Below are positions 10,628 to 20,400 of a DNA stretch of 64,000 nt, in pieces. The stretch covers positions 217,563 through 281,562 of the forward strand of contig JAJDAC010000048.1 in NCBI GenBank assembly GCA_029262065.1, given 5' to 3'. The notes beneath the pieces were generated by a model. The model saw only the letters and a list, made by a program, of their open reading frames with translations, was not told the DNA's origin and did not search any database. The translations under genes were made by a program, and so were the position numbers. Within the stretch, counting starts at the first letter, position 1; every line of letters begins with the position of its first letter. The stretch comes from Candidatus Krumholzibacteriota bacterium. GTDB lineage: Bacteria; Krumholzibacteriota; Krumholzibacteriia; JAJRXK01.

Positions 10628-11332
10628 ATGAACTTTCTGAATTCAATGAAGGGTGTGCGATCTGGCCTTCCCCTGGGCCTCGCACTCTCGTTTGCGTTGG
10701 CCGCGAGTCCCTTTGGGACGCAGTCGGCTCACGCACAATCTGCTAGCTCTTCTCGCATGGAAGGCACCCAACTGGATGGCTTCCGTCTTGATATTGGTAC
10801 CGCCAATCCCAGCAAAGCCGAGTGGGCGCCGGCGTTCGGGTTGACCTCGAACCTGGGCACCTTGTTTCACCACAACCTCGATGTGACCGCCGGCGTGCGA
10901 TACTGGAAGTCCAACGTGGACGTGAGCAGCTTCGGCAGCGACGTTTCCGGATCGCTTCGGGACTACAGTGGCGCCGTGGCGTTGAACTATCACTTCATCG
11001 AGGTCGAGGGCATTCGCCCGTACGCACTCGGCGGACTATCGATGCACTACCTTCAGGCGAGGCTCCCGGGCAACGCGATTCTCGAGGACGCAATGTCTGG
11101 CCTGGACCTGGGTTTGGACCTGGGCCTGGGTATCGCATCCAAGAGTCCCGGCGTAGGATTCCGTGCCGAGGTTCGTCGTCAGTACGCCGACAATTCGGGT
11201 AACTGGTCGTTCTCGCTCGGTATGGGCTGGTGGCCCGGTAGCAACGCGGCGATGCGTCCGACCTACCAGGACCACCGCTCGACCGACTACCAGGAAGAAG
11301 ACGAACTGCCCAGCCGAGGCGAAATCATCTAG
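10628..11332 (+). CDS. Outer-membrane beta-barrel protein
   Basis: 234 residues. A signal peptide of about 37 residues ends SAHAQS. The mature part alternates hydrophobic and polar residues as in a small 8-strand porin (LDVTAGVRYWKS, AVALNYHFIEVEGIRPYALGG, GVGFRAEVRRQYADN, WSFSLGMGWWPG). AGGAGGAA lies 7 nt before the ATG. It is clearly paralogous to the first ~190 residues of the OmpA-type protein at 35772 (shared Q-x-x-G-F-[RK]-[LV]-D start, RYWK/RWWK, H-hydrophobic-[IV]-[EK]-G-[IV]-RPY, and WWP ending). It lacks the peptidoglycan-binding domain. A stem-loop terminator follows. Function beyond barrel formation is unknown. Confidence 0.82.
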   Translation: MNFLNSMKGVRSGLPLGLALSFALAASPFGTQSAHAQSASSSRMEGTQLDGFRLDIGTANPSKAEWAPAFGLTSNLGTLFHHNLDVTAGVRYWKSNVDVSSFGSDVSGSLRDYSGAVALNYHFIEVEGIRPYALGGLSMHYLQARLPGNAILEDAMSGLDLGLDLGLGIASKSPGVGFRAEVRRQYADNSGNWSFSLGMGWWPGSNAAMRPTYQDHRSTDYQEEDELPSRGEII

Positions 11333-11392
11333 GCGGCAGCCGGAATTAGCCGGCAACCAGATCGGCCGACTTCCACGGACGGAACCTGGCCA

Positions 11393-11422
11393 AGGGCGCG
11401 CTTTCTGAGGAGAGCGCGCCCT
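11393..11422. terminator. Stem-loop between convergent genes
   Basis: AGGGCGCGCT at 11393-11402 pairs perfectly with AGCGCGCCCT at 11413-11422 around a 10-nt loop. It lies between the stop of the barrel gene (11332) and the stop of the minus-strand HNH gene (11427), so it could end transcription from either side. Confidence 0.7.
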
Positions 11423-11426
11423 CTTG

Positions 11427-12701
11427 CTATGGGGGGTGTCGCAATTTCTCCTCTTGCTCGTGGTGGATCTTGTGACACGCCGAACACAGCGTGATCAGAT
11501 TTGCAGGATCGTTAGGGCCGGCTTCCACCCGTTGCGTGAGGTGATGCACCTGCAGGAACCGAGTGTGGGTACAAGCGGGCGTAGAACACTGATTTCCGTC
11601 GCGAGCCAGAACCAGGCGCCGAATACGCGGTGGAATGGCCGATCGGTTGACGCCGTCGGGTCCCACCACGGTATTGTCGCAGCAAACTGCGGCGGCCGCC
11701 GCGGCGTCGAGTTGCTTGGTTCCTCGCACTGTCGGTGTCGACAGACGTTTGCAGTCTTCGCATTTGTGGATGACCACCTGGTAGGGCGCGATGGTTCGAT
11801 GGGGAATGGTCGGCGCATCCGATGGGACCCGGGTCCCATCGGTAGAATCCTCTTTCGTCAGATCCGTGCTCGCTGCCGGCGCTTGGCAAGCCAGCCGCGG
11901 GGTCGATGTTTCGGTGAGCGCGTCCAGGGCCTCCAGCAAGACGTCCGCCGGTTCGCTTCGGATGCCGTGCTGGCGGATTCGTTCCATCAATCGGTCGTAT
12001 CGCGCCAGCTGATGCGGTTCCAGTTCGAACGAAACCCGCACCGGCGGATCACCCGGAGGCGGCGCGAGGTTACCAACAGTCACCTGGTCGATTGGCAATT
12101 GCGCGACCGGGGCCGTTTCAGTTGGTGACTGAGTCGCTTCGGTTCCGGCTGCCCCGGCTTGATCTGTTCGTTGCTGGGCGTCTTTCGCCTGGATGGTTCG
12201 TTGCTTGGCTTCTCTTGCCAAAGCGGCTCGCTGCTTCGCTTCTTTCGCCTGGGCTTGCAGTTCGCGCCGACTGCATGTCTTGGCGCGTTCAACCCATTGT
12301 TGTTCGTTTTCGGTGGTTGCGACGCGACCTACTTCCCGCGCCTTGGTCCACTCGAGTTCGCCGCTTGCTACCGCTTTTTTCAGCGCGGGGAATCGTTGGA
12401 CGACTTTGGCCAGCCGTACGTACTGGGCGGCACGGCTTTGGGAGAACTCGAGTGCCTCCGTGGCGAAGAGCCAGATAGAGGAATAGCCGAGTTCATGGAA
12501 CAGGCGACGATGTAGGATTTCAGCGAACCAGAGCACCGAATTCTTCTGCTCTTCTTCGATGCGGGCAAGCGACTGCTTCAGCGCGTCCAGCGCTTGGAAC
12601 GCCGATGCGCTTGCGATGGCGGCAGTTTGCACGATGATCCGATCCGGGAGGCGAATCGTGATCGATGTTGCGGGCAGGCCCCTGTAACGGAAGTCCCGCA
12701 A
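11427..12701 (-). CDS. HNH endonuclease domain protein (DUF222/13E12-like)
   Basis: 424 residues in the longest frame. The C-terminus holds an HNH nuclease: RDGNQCSTPACTHTRFLQVHHL, then NLITLCSACHKIHHEQ, giving paired Cys for zinc and the H-H catalytic pair. The N-terminal two thirds are helical with a short KEAKQRAALAREAKQR-type repetitive coil near residues 155-185. Proteins of this layout are multi-copy selfish or nuclease genes of unclear role. The first ~20 residues are encoded by a 16-bp tandem repeat and no Shine-Dalgarno precedes the ATG at 12701. The true start may be the GTG at 12632 (V24, before QTAAIAS). Confidence 0.8.
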   Translation of the reverse strand: MRDFRYRGLPATSITIRLPDRIIVQTAAIASASAFQALDALKQSLARIEEEQKNSVLWFAEILHRRLFHELGYSSIWLFATEALEFSQSRAAQYVRLAKVVQRFPALKKAVASGELEWTKAREVGRVATTENEQQWVERAKTCSRRELQAQAKEAKQRAALAREAKQRTIQAKDAQQRTDQAGAAGTEATQSPTETAPVAQLPIDQVTVGNLAPPPGDPPVRVSFELEPHQLARYDRLMERIRQHGIRSEPADVLLEALDALTETSTPRLACQAPAASTDLTKEDSTDGTRVPSDAPTIPHRTIAPYQVVIHKCEDCKRLSTPTVRGTKQLDAAAAAAVCCDNTVVGPDGVNRSAIPPRIRRLVLARDGNQCSTPACTHTRFLQVHHLTQRVEAGPNDPANLITLCSACHKIHHEQEEKLRHPP

Positions 12702-12760
12702 AGCGGAAGTCCCGCAGAGCGGAAGTCCCGTGTAACGGGAGTCCCGTGTAGCGGAAAGTT
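12686..12760. repeat. 16-bp tandem repeat, four full copies plus a partial
   Basis: Units start at 12686, 12702, 12718 and 12734, consensus aRcggRagtcccgYRN, followed by a partial copy to 12760. Each unit contains an imperfect palindrome (CGGAAGTCCCG / CGGGACTTCCG). The array overlaps the apparent 5' end of the HNH gene and runs into its upstream region. Confidence 0.85.
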
Positions 12761-12885
12761 AAGGGCAAAGAAGAGGGGATAGCAAGTCAACTGGACCTGC
12801 TATCCCCATGTTTGCGAAAAACGTCCAAGTTGTGGACAGCGATCCGTAGATTTGACTCCAAGGCGGACCCGGGTCCCATGTTGAG

Positions 12886-13521
12886 CTACCGGTACAGACC
12901 CTTGATTCTCGAGAACGACGCGCTGGAAACCGGCACTGCATTGCTGCTGCCGGCGATGTTGTCGAAACCCACGTCTGAGACGAGACCCTCGCCGCGCCAA
13001 TCCGGAATGGGATTGTGCAGAATGCGTAGAGCAGTTACCCCGCCCAGCGTGGCATTGAGGTCCGTTCCGCCCAGAACGGACGTAGCGGTCCCCAACACGA
13101 ATCGAAAATGATACCACTGGCCGTCGGCCGGCAGACTCCGCCCCGAGGTCGCGAACCTTCCACCAAGACCATCGAAGGCAAGGCGCATCGTCAGGCCAGT
13201 CGCGCCGAAGTTGACCATGTCCAATTCGACGGCCGTGACGCCGGCTGCGTTGTAGTCACCGTTCCAGTCGGACGACAGGTTGAAGATGACCTGCCGTCCA
13301 CTTGAGCCGACTCCGTCGGATTGGTTGGACAGGAAAGCGTCCCCAGCCCCGTTGGGTCCACCGTCGCTCACCACGAACGGCTGGTTGCCGATGGAAGCAC
13401 CGCCCTTGGTCCAGTTGCCCGTGCCGTTGCCGAAATCGTTGATGACCCCCAGCGAGATCGCGTGGGCGGGCGCGATCGCAAGGACGAGCGTGGTACACAA
13501 CACCAATATCTGAAGTTTCAC
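12886..13521 (-). CDS. Secreted jelly-roll-like protein, paralog A
   Basis: 211 residues from a GTG start with AGGAG 8 nt upstream; the frame extends further but without a signal peptide. The signal peptide ends APAHA. The mature domain opens VINDFGNGTGNWTKG and shows conserved GGPNGAGDAFL, DWNGDYNAAGVTAVELD, ATSGRSLPADGQWYHFRF and LRILHNPIPDWRGE blocks, suggestive of a laminin-G or carbohydrate-binding-like beta sandwich (inference). The C-terminus ends in SFSRIKGLYR, a tail shared with the next two paralogs and other secreted proteins in this window. It is the first of three tandem copies read right to left. Confidence 0.82.
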   Translation of the reverse strand: MKLQILVLCTTLVLAIAPAHAISLGVINDFGNGTGNWTKGGASIGNQPFVVSDGGPNGAGDAFLSNQSDGVGSSGRQVIFNLSSDWNGDYNAAGVTAVELDMVNFGATGLTMRLAFDGLGGRFATSGRSLPADGQWYHFRFVLGTATSVLGGTDLNATLGGVTALRILHNPIPDWRGEGLVSDVGFDNIAGSSNAVPVSSASFSRIKGLYR

Positions 13522-13651
13522 GGAGAGCTCCTTCGAATAGAGAGGGGGCTCGTCCATTGTAGAAGCCAGCTGGCAAGAAGTGCAGTGAAACTCTGCCGAC
13601 GCCCTACGGTCACAAGTGCGGGAGCGGCCGTCGGCAGACCAAGAAGTAGGA

Positions 13652-14299
13652 TTAGTTGCCGAACAGGCCCTTTACGGCCGAGAACGACGACGATTCGGTA
13701 GCCACCGGCCCGCCCACCGCCTTGATGTTGTCCACGCCCAGCGTCGACTCGAGGATGTCGCCCAGCCAGGCCGCGCTGAACTGGGCGGTCAGCAGTCGCA
13801 CCGTGTTCACATCGGCCATGGTTGCGGCCACATCGCCGAAAATGGCCGAGAGGGCGCTGGGGTCCACGCTGAATACTGCGTGGTACCACTGACCGTCGGC
13901 GGGAAGCTCGAACGCGTCGGTCGAGCCGGCTCGCCCGGCATCGCCGCCGAACGCAAACCTTATGTACATGGTGGTGGTGCCGAAGTTGGCCAGGTCGCAT
14001 TCAATGGCCGTGACGCCGGCCGCGCCATAGTCGCCGGTCCACTGATTCTGGTTGTACATGATCTGACGCGAGCCCGGCCCAAATTGGCCCACAGCTATGT
14101 TCTGCAGATAGCTGTCGCCAGCCCCGCCCGGTCCGCCGCCGGCGATCAGCGTGGGCGGGTTGGGCGAAGGAAAACCCTCGATCCAGTCGGCCGTCGTGCC
14201 ATCGAAGGTATCGATCTGGCCGGCCGTAACGGCGAACCCAGGGACGTGGGAAGCGATGAGCAGGAGCGCGGTTGCCAGAGTCACGAGCGCGAATTTCAC
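13652..14299 (-). CDS. Secreted jelly-roll-like protein, paralog B
   Basis: 215 residues. The GTG at 14299 is preferred over the ATG at 14308 because GGAG directly abuts that ATG but is 9 nt from the GTG, and both sister genes also start with GTG. A signal peptide ends near PGFAV. It shares with paralogs A and C the blocks DxFDGTTADWIEG, GGPGGAGDSYLQN, QWTGDYGAAGVTAIECDLANFG, ELPADGQWYHAVFS and LGVDNIKA, and ends SFSAVKGLFGN. It is the most diverged of the three: the LHNPIP block is replaced. No catalytic motif is visible. Confidence 0.8.
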   Translation of the reverse strand: MKFALVTLATALLLIASHVPGFAVTAGQIDTFDGTTADWIEGFPSPNPPTLIAGGGPGGAGDSYLQNIAVGQFGPGSRQIMYNQNQWTGDYGAAGVTAIECDLANFGTTTMYIRFAFGGDAGRAGSTDAFELPADGQWYHAVFSVDPSALSAIFGDVAATMADVNTVRLLTAQFSAAWLGDILESTLGVDNIKAVGGPVATESSSFSAVKGLFGN

Positions 14300-14493
14300 G
14301 GGTGCCATCTCCGTTGTGGTGTCAGTGGTGTCACATGGAATTTGCCGACAGGTCTTCTAGTATATAACAACGATTGGGCGTTATCCCAAGAATCCCCGGC
14401 GCGGCAGTGTGGATGTGTGATCCGCCGTAGGTGAGGATAAGGCGCAACAGAGCCGATAGTGCCGTGAGGGATCCAGGAGTTCCCAATGTGTCG

Positions 14494-15117
14494 TCAGCGG
14501 AACAGGCTCTTCACGCGCGAGAAGGACACGGATTCCACGGGTACTGCGCTGTCGCTGGCGGTGATGTTGTCGAATCCGGCCTGGGCCACCAGCTCTTCGC
14601 CGCGCCACGCCGGTATGGGGTTGTGCAGAATGCGTAGCGTGATCACGTTTGCCAGTGTAGCGGGCAGGTTGTTCGTTAGTTCGACCCAGGTTGCGTTGGT
14701 CAGCGAGAACTCGTAGCGACGCCAGACGCCGTCCGCGGGCACGGTCCGGCCCGACGTACAGAAGCGGCCGCCGCCGCCGCCGAGCGCTACTCGCATCGTC
14801 AACGCCGTGGTGCCGAAGTTGGCAATGTCCATGGCAATGGTTGTCACGCCGGCCGCGGTGTAATTGCCTGTCCACTGCATCTCGTTGAAGATGATGAAGC
14901 GACCATTGGAACCGTTTCCGTCCGAACTGTTGTTCAGGTATCGATCGCCCGCACCCTGAGGGCCGCCGCTGGTGACCACGTTGGGTTGGATAGCCGGGCC
15001 ACCTTTTTCCCAGAACCCATTGTTGGTCTGGAAGTCGTCTACCTGACCCAGCGTGATGGCATGGGCCGAACCTGCCAGAAAAACCAGAAGCAAGATCGCG
15101 ATGGTGAAGATTTTCAC
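14494..15117 (-). CDS. Secreted jelly-roll-like protein, paralog C
   Basis: 207 residues, GTG start with AGGAG about 12 nt upstream. A classical signal peptide ends AGSAHA. The mature sequence matches paralog A most closely: VDDFQTNNGFWEKGG, GGPQGAGDRYLNN, QWTGNYTAAGVTTIAMDIANFG, TSGRTVPADGVWRRYEFSL and LRILHNPIPAWRGEE. The C-terminal tail is SFSRVKSLFR. It follows the ogt gene on the same strand with little spacing (15139 to 15117), but relation to DNA repair is unlikely. Function unknown; an extracellular binding role is a guess from fold-like pattern only. Confidence 0.82.
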   Translation of the reverse strand: MKIFTIAILLLVFLAGSAHAITLGQVDDFQTNNGFWEKGGPAIQPNVVTSGGPQGAGDRYLNNSSDGNGSNGRFIIFNEMQWTGNYTAAGVTTIAMDIANFGTTALTMRVALGGGGGRFCTSGRTVPADGVWRRYEFSLTNATWVELTNNLPATLANVITLRILHNPIPAWRGEELVAQAGFDNITASDSAVPVESVSFSRVKSLFR

Positions 15118-15138
15118 GAAAAGTCGTTCTCCTAATCT

Positions 15139-15675
15139 CTAGCCCTCGGCAAACAACACGCCGCCTTGCTCGAGAGCCAATAGTTTCTTTTTGCGCCACA
15201 GGCCGCCTGTGAACCCAGTGAGTTTTCCGTCGGCGCCGATCACGCGGTGACACGGCACAAGTACGGGGATAGGATTGGCGCCGTTGGCCGCGCCTACCGC
15301 GCGCACGGCGCCCGGTGACCCAACTATCTTGGCGATGTCGCCGTAACTGCAGGTCTGTCCGTAGGGAATGGTCTTCAGTGCATCCCAGACCGCCCGTTGG
15401 AAGTCGGTTCCACCGGGGTCGAAGGCACCGTCGTAGTCAGCCGCGGTGAGGCGTTCACCTGCAAAATACGAGCCCAGCCAGGTGCGAATGGGCTCGGTGA
15501 TCACACGATCGCGCTCCGGTGGTTCGGCCATGGCCAAGGCCTGTAGGCGGGCCGGAAGGTATTCCAACCAAGGGCGATCCTCAGCGGTCCATACGATGGC
15601 CGCCAATGCCGTGTCGTTCATCACCACGGCCATGGATCCGGCAATGGAGTCCACGATGTCATACCGTAGCATCAT
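15139..15675 (-). CDS. ogt: Methylated-DNA--protein-cysteine S-methyltransferase
   Basis: A suicidal repair protein that moves alkyl groups from O6-alkylguanine in DNA to its own cysteine. The active-site block VLVPCHRVIGADGKLTGF is intact with the acceptor Cys, preceded by the helix-turn-helix segment TIPYGQTCSYGDIAKIVGSPGAVRAVGAANG. Length of about 178 residues is normal for Ogt/MGMT. Two adjacent ATGs (15675, 15672) follow an AGGAG, so either may be used; the longer frame to 15708 lacks a ribosome site. It overlaps the end of the symporter gene by about 14-17 nt, implying co-transcription, a pairing that is odd functionally. Confidence 0.92.
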   Translation of the reverse strand: MMLRYDIVDSIAGSMAVVMNDTALAAIVWTAEDRPWLEYLPARLQALAMAEPPERDRVITEPIRTWLGSYFAGERLTAADYDGAFDPGGTDFQRAVWDALKTIPYGQTCSYGDIAKIVGSPGAVRAVGAANGANPIPVLVPCHRVIGADGKLTGFTGGLWRKKKLLALEQGGVLFAEG

Positions 15676-17131
15676 CGCGCTCCTGCTTTCCGAGTAGGGA
15701 GACCCCAACCACGAGCAGGGCAGCGATGGCTACGCCGCTCACGCGTTCGGTGAAGTACTCGTTCAATCCCAGGAGATTCCAGAGAACCACCGTGAGCGTG
15801 CCGCCGATCATGCCGGTCAGTACGCCGTACCCCGTGGTTCGTTTCCACCAAAGCGTGAGAACCAAACCGGGAGCAAACGCGGCGGCCAAACCCGACCACG
15901 CAAAGCTCACCATCTTTCTTACGGTGTCAGTGCTTTCCACCGCCAACCAGAACGCCACCAATCCAATGACCACGGTGGCTATCCTGCTGAATACCGCGAG
16001 CGATTCTGGCGAGCGCGAACGCTTCAAGGTCTTGTGGTAGATGTCTTCGCTCAACGTACTGGTGGTGACCAGAAGCTGGCTGTCGGCAGTGGACATCATG
16101 GCGGCAATGGCACCGGAGATCATGATCCCAGCCAACCAACCGGGAAGGATGTCTTGGGCCATGAAGGGCATGATGCGCTCGGGGTCGTCGAAGAAGTCGC
16201 GTCCGTAGGCGCCGCTGCCCACGATGCCAATGAGCGTGGCGCCCCAGAGCGCGGGCACGGCCCACCAGGTAGCAATGACTTTACTGGTGCGAATGTCGTC
16301 CACCGAACGAATCGCCATGAAGCGAGTCAGAAGGTGGGGCTGACCCATGTAGCCGAGTCCCCAACTCAAGCCCCCGACAATACCCAGGAAGGCCTGCCCC
16401 AATGGCTTGCCCCCGGTCATGCTCAGCAAGTTGGGATCATCAGCGCGGATGTTGTCGAGCAATTCGGTGCCGCCCAGCATGAACCATCCCAGAATAGGTA
16501 GGGTCACACACGTGAACACCATGATGATGCCCTGTACCAGGTCGGTCCAGGCCACGGCCACAAAACCGCCCATGGCCGTATAGAACAGCACGATGATTGC
16601 ACCCACCACCATACCCATCGTTACCGTGCTCACGGAAAGGCCCAGCGTGTCCTTCACCGACAAGAGAAGCTCACCGAACGTTTCGTCCAGAACCTTCCCC
16701 GCGCCGTTGAACTGCGACGCCACGTAGAACGTGTAGAAGAACACGATGATGAGCGAACTGGCGATGCGTATGAACTCGTGCGTTTCCGGATAGCGGCTGC
16801 GGAAGTAATCGGGAATCGTGAGCGAGTCGTAATGGCCAACTTCGCGCCGCAGCTTCTTGGCCACGACCGTCCACGAAAGGAATATGCCCGTGGCACAACC
16901 AATGGCGGTCCACAGTTCGATGAAGCCGGCCATGAACGCGGTGCCGGGAACTCCCAACAGCAGCCAGGCACTTTCGCCGCTGGCGCGTTCGCTGAATGCG
17001 ATGACCCACGGACCGAGCTTGCGATCGCCCAAAATGAACCCGGCCTGGGTGGAAGTGCGTCTGTACGCGACGATTCCCACCGACAGCACAACCATCAGGT
17101 AGACGACGAACCCAATCATGACCGCGCTCAA
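15659..17131 (-). CDS. putP: Sodium/proline-type symporter (SSS family)
   Basis: 490 residues with 13 or so hydrophobic helices. Family hallmarks are FILGDRKLGPWVIAFSERASGESAWLLLGVPG (PutP: D-R-x-L, S-x-x-A-S-x-x-S-x-W), GGLSWGLGYMGQPHLLTRFMA and SGAIAAMMSTADSQLLVTTS, the last holding Na-site Ser/Thr residues. The start is TTG at 17131, with GGAGG 9 nt upstream; the TTG overlaps the stop of a 31-residue membrane ORF (TTGA). Transport of proline with Na+ is the best guess. Hydroxyproline is possible given the catabolic genes at 33-45 kb, but those are far away. Confidence 0.88.
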   Translation of the reverse strand: MSAVMIGFVVYLMVVLSVGIVAYRRTSTQAGFILGDRKLGPWVIAFSERASGESAWLLLGVPGTAFMAGFIELWTAIGCATGIFLSWTVVAKKLRREVGHYDSLTIPDYFRSRYPETHEFIRIASSLIIVFFYTFYVASQFNGAGKVLDETFGELLLSVKDTLGLSVSTVTMGMVVGAIIVLFYTAMGGFVAVAWTDLVQGIIMVFTCVTLPILGWFMLGGTELLDNIRADDPNLLSMTGGKPLGQAFLGIVGGLSWGLGYMGQPHLLTRFMAIRSVDDIRTSKVIATWWAVPALWGATLIGIVGSGAYGRDFFDDPERIMPFMAQDILPGWLAGIMISGAIAAMMSTADSQLLVTTSTLSEDIYHKTLKRSRSPESLAVFSRIATVVIGLVAFWLAVESTDTVRKMVSFAWSGLAAAFAPGLVLTLWWKRTTGYGVLTGMIGGTLTVVLWNLLGLNEYFTERVSGVAIAALLVVGVSLLGKQERDDATV

Positions 17132-17223
17132 GAGGAGTTACCTCCGCGCAGGTACGCCCACAGCGAAATGCCCAGCAGGGCGACGGCGGGGACGATGAGC
17201 CAGAATAGGGTCCAGAACGGCAT
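17128..17223 (-). CDS. 31-residue single-helix membrane protein upstream of putP
   Basis: ATG at 17223 to TGA at 17130-17128. The peptide starts MPFWTLFWLIVPAVALLG, continues with ISLWAYLRGG and ends NSS: one transmembrane helix with a short polar tail. The stop overlaps the symporter TTG start by 4 nt and the gene supplies the GGAGG used by the symporter, which is strong evidence for coupled translation. Small single-helix partners are known next to several sodium:solute symporters. No good Shine-Dalgarno precedes this ATG. Too short for most gene finders. Confidence 0.6.
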   Translation of the reverse strand: MPFWTLFWLIVPAVALLGISLWAYLRGGNSS

Positions 17224-17343
17224 GGGGAGATTCTAGCGGTGGGGCGGGGAATGACCAGTCTGAAGAAACTTGGCGTTAATCCTCGATAGAGTCATTGGCT
17301 GATGCGGGATAGCGTTGAAACTAGTCCGCTAGCGGACCAGAAA

Positions 17344-17355
17344 CACCCGGGTAAC
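17344..17355. promoter_or_regulatory. CACCCGGGTAAC intergenic element, copy 1
   Basis: CACCCGGGTAAC, containing the palindrome ACCCGGGT, followed by catactaaaaa. It sits 120 nt before the 17475 gene in a 250-nt AT-richer gap that otherwise shows nothing I recognise. Related copies occur at 21088 and 31318 with partial conservation downstream (GGGTAAnnnAYTRAA). Confidence 0.4.
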
Positions 17356-17474
17356 ATACTAAAAATAAATGAGATAGATTCCAGTTCTATTTCCCACGTC
17401 AAGCCTGGCCCGTCTAATGCAGTAGGAAACTTGCCCACTATCTGTTTTCAACCCCCCCTCCGGGGCCAAGACCA

Positions 17475-20400
17475 ATGACCGTTCGCCTATCTCTGTCTTG
17501 CATAATTCTCTTTTGGGCGTCTCTTCTTCCTCCGCAGCCATCGCATGCCGATGGTTGGTCCGATGAGTTCGGTGTCCCCGGATCTGACGAAAGTGTTTCT
17601 GTGCTCTGCGAGTTCGAAGGCGACCTGATCGCCGGCGGACGGATCTATCAGATGGACCATGTTTTGGCAGGGGGCGTTGTTCGGTGGGACGGAGTGCAGT
17701 GGCATTCGATGGGTTCCTCGAGGAGGGCGGACGTCCATGATCTGCATGTTCATGCAGGCGTGCTCTACGCCGCTGGCAGGATGGACTTCGAAGGCACAAG
17801 TCGGACCGGTGTTTTCCGCTGGGATCGCACTCACTGGACGCTCATTTCGGACCCTGCGCTCATGGGCGAAACTCGGTGCCTCGAAACGTATGGGGGCGAC
17901 TTGTACGCTGGAGGCGGTGGGAGCACCACCGATCCTGCCATGTTGTTCGGCATCGCCCGGTGGGACGGCTCAAGTTGGCAATCTGTCGGCAGTGGCGTCA
18001 CATTCGATCCCGATTCAGGCTACCAAGAGGTCGATTCGTTGGTGCTGTTTGAAGGCCGGTTGATCGCCGCGGGAGGGTTCAACATGATCGGGGGCGTGAC
18101 CGCTCGGCGCGTAGCTGCCTGGGACGGGTCGGGTTGGGAGGCGTTTGGAGATGGGTTCAGCTCTACCACACCGTCGATCGACTGGTATGTTCGCGTAAGA
18201 ACTGCTCTTGTCATCTCCGGAACTCTCTATGTTCAAGGAGACCTCAACGACTTCCCGTTGCCGGGTGAATTTGAATCCATTGCCCAATGGACTGGAACAG
18301 AGTGGGTGCCGGTGGGAAACGCAGCCGCCCTGGATTTGTCCGAGGGAATGGTGAACTTCCCCGGAGATCGATTGGTTGCGGCTCGCTCGCTCGGAGATCC
18401 ATTCGACACGCAACTCATGGAGTGGAACGGAATCGAGTGGATCCATTTTGCAGACGCCTTCGGTGCCCGGAGCAGTAGCCCCCACCATCGCATCATTCGC
18501 GACGCCAACTTCTATGACGGTCGGCCGATCATTGTAGGCGCATTTGGCGGTGTCGAAGACGCGGTAACAAGTGGAATCGCGGCGTTGGGAAGCGAAGGAT
18601 GGGAATCCATCGATCCAGTGGCTGCAAGCGGTCAGGGAATTCGATCCGAAACCATTTCTACTCTGGCTACATATCTTGGTCAACCAACTACGACGGGGCG
18701 GAAGCCAGTGCCAGGCGAGGGTCTTGGGCCTCCGAACGTTTTGCACTGGGTCGACGGGCGTTGGGTACGTCTCGGGGAGTTGGCGCCCCAGAACCGTTGG
18801 GACGCCCGCATGGTGCAATGGCGGAGGAACCTGGTCATCGCGAGTAGCAGAGGGTACATCGCGGGCCAGGAATTCGGTCGACTGGCGAAGTGGAACGGTG
18901 ATCGTTGGAGCTCTATCGATGTAGAAGGGGCGAATTTCTCAGGTGGCGAGTTCGGCGAACTCCTGAGTTACAAGGGCAACCTTGTGGTGACTGGCAGTTT
19001 CCGCTACGAAAACTCGTTCGAGGGATTCATGTTGTACGACGGTGACACTTGGTCGTCGGATCGGGTGGATGCTCCCGGCGACCCTTATGGTCAAACGTTT
19101 TCCGCCGCGGCGATTGTTTGGGACGACAAGCTTGTCATGTCCGGACGCGTACACCTGGATGACGGTGGCAATCTTGAGGGTATCGTGACGTGGGACGGAA
19201 CCAGTTGGGCTGAGTTACCGTGGCCGTACGGAGGTCTCGCTCGTTGTTTCGCGGTCGCCTGGGGAGACCTCTTCGCCACCGGGAGCTTCAGGGACGAAAC
19301 GACTGGAGAAGAGGGCGGACTCGTCCAGTGGGACGGCACAGAATGGAGTCTTTTGGAGGATCACCCATTCGCCTATGGGGCGGATCTCATTTTCGAGCAT
19401 TCGGGCAATCTTTTCGCCACTGGACACACGGCCGATTCCACACAGCCCCTCTACTACTTCGACTCGGTGAACTGGCACCCCTTCGGTGATTTTCACCCTT
19501 ACATCGGAGAGCAGCCTCACTCTGCTGTTTCCATCGGAGATAGTTTTTGGCTGGCTGGTTCGATGACTCGCGTTGATGACCGTTCATCCTACGCCATCGC
19601 ACGCTACGACGGCCGATTCCCCCAGCTGGTTGCATTGCTGGACTTGCACGTCGGCTCGGGCGGCGCTCCTGTTTTCGGAGCAACCGGGATCGTGCCGGTA
19701 AAATTGAAGAACTGGCGGCCAAGAAATTCCGGCGTTGGATCGTTTGGCCGTGTTTCGCTGACACTCACGTGGGATGAACGAGATCTCGAATTTGAGTCGG
19801 CCCAGTTTGATCAACGGTTCAAAGATTGGAGCATCTCCAAGCACGTCGAACCCGGGCGGATGGAAATAGACATGGTCGGTGTTAACCCGGAGAGGCTCGA
19901 TCTTGGCAATGTTCCGGTAATGAACTGTCGGTTCCGGAGGATTGGCATTCGTTACGAGGCTCCGGTAGAGGTCGAATCTGCGCGCGTCTTCAGTGCCGGC
20001 GGGAAAGAGATAGGAGTGCTTATCGACCGTGGCGCAGTTTGGAATGACTGTGACAAGGGTGATGTTGTCGACGATGATGTGATCGATTTGGATGACGTCA
20101 TGAGCGCAATCCTCTATATGACGGGTAGTTACCTGAACGTGATGCAGCAGTGCGCAGCTGACGTTGACTATGACGGTAGCGTGGACATTGGCGACGCGGT
20201 CGTGCTGATGCGCGAGATTCATGGGCTGGGCACCATCTTGCGCAAAGAAGCGACGACAGTAGAAATACTTCCAAGAAGCGGCGGGTCCACGGAGGTTCAT
20301 ATCACTGCTGCTGCCGCCCGGTTCGAAGCGTCGGTCCCAGACGGCATTGAGATCGGTGCCACATCGCCGAGTGGCTTGGTTGCCGTTTCAGGACCTAATG

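Noticed and set aside
11821..11842. Long palindrome gatgggacccgggtcccatc inside the HNH gene, taken as another CCCGGG element
   Set aside because: Flanks differ from the three intergenic copies (no GGTTCA or TAA) and it is within coding sequence.
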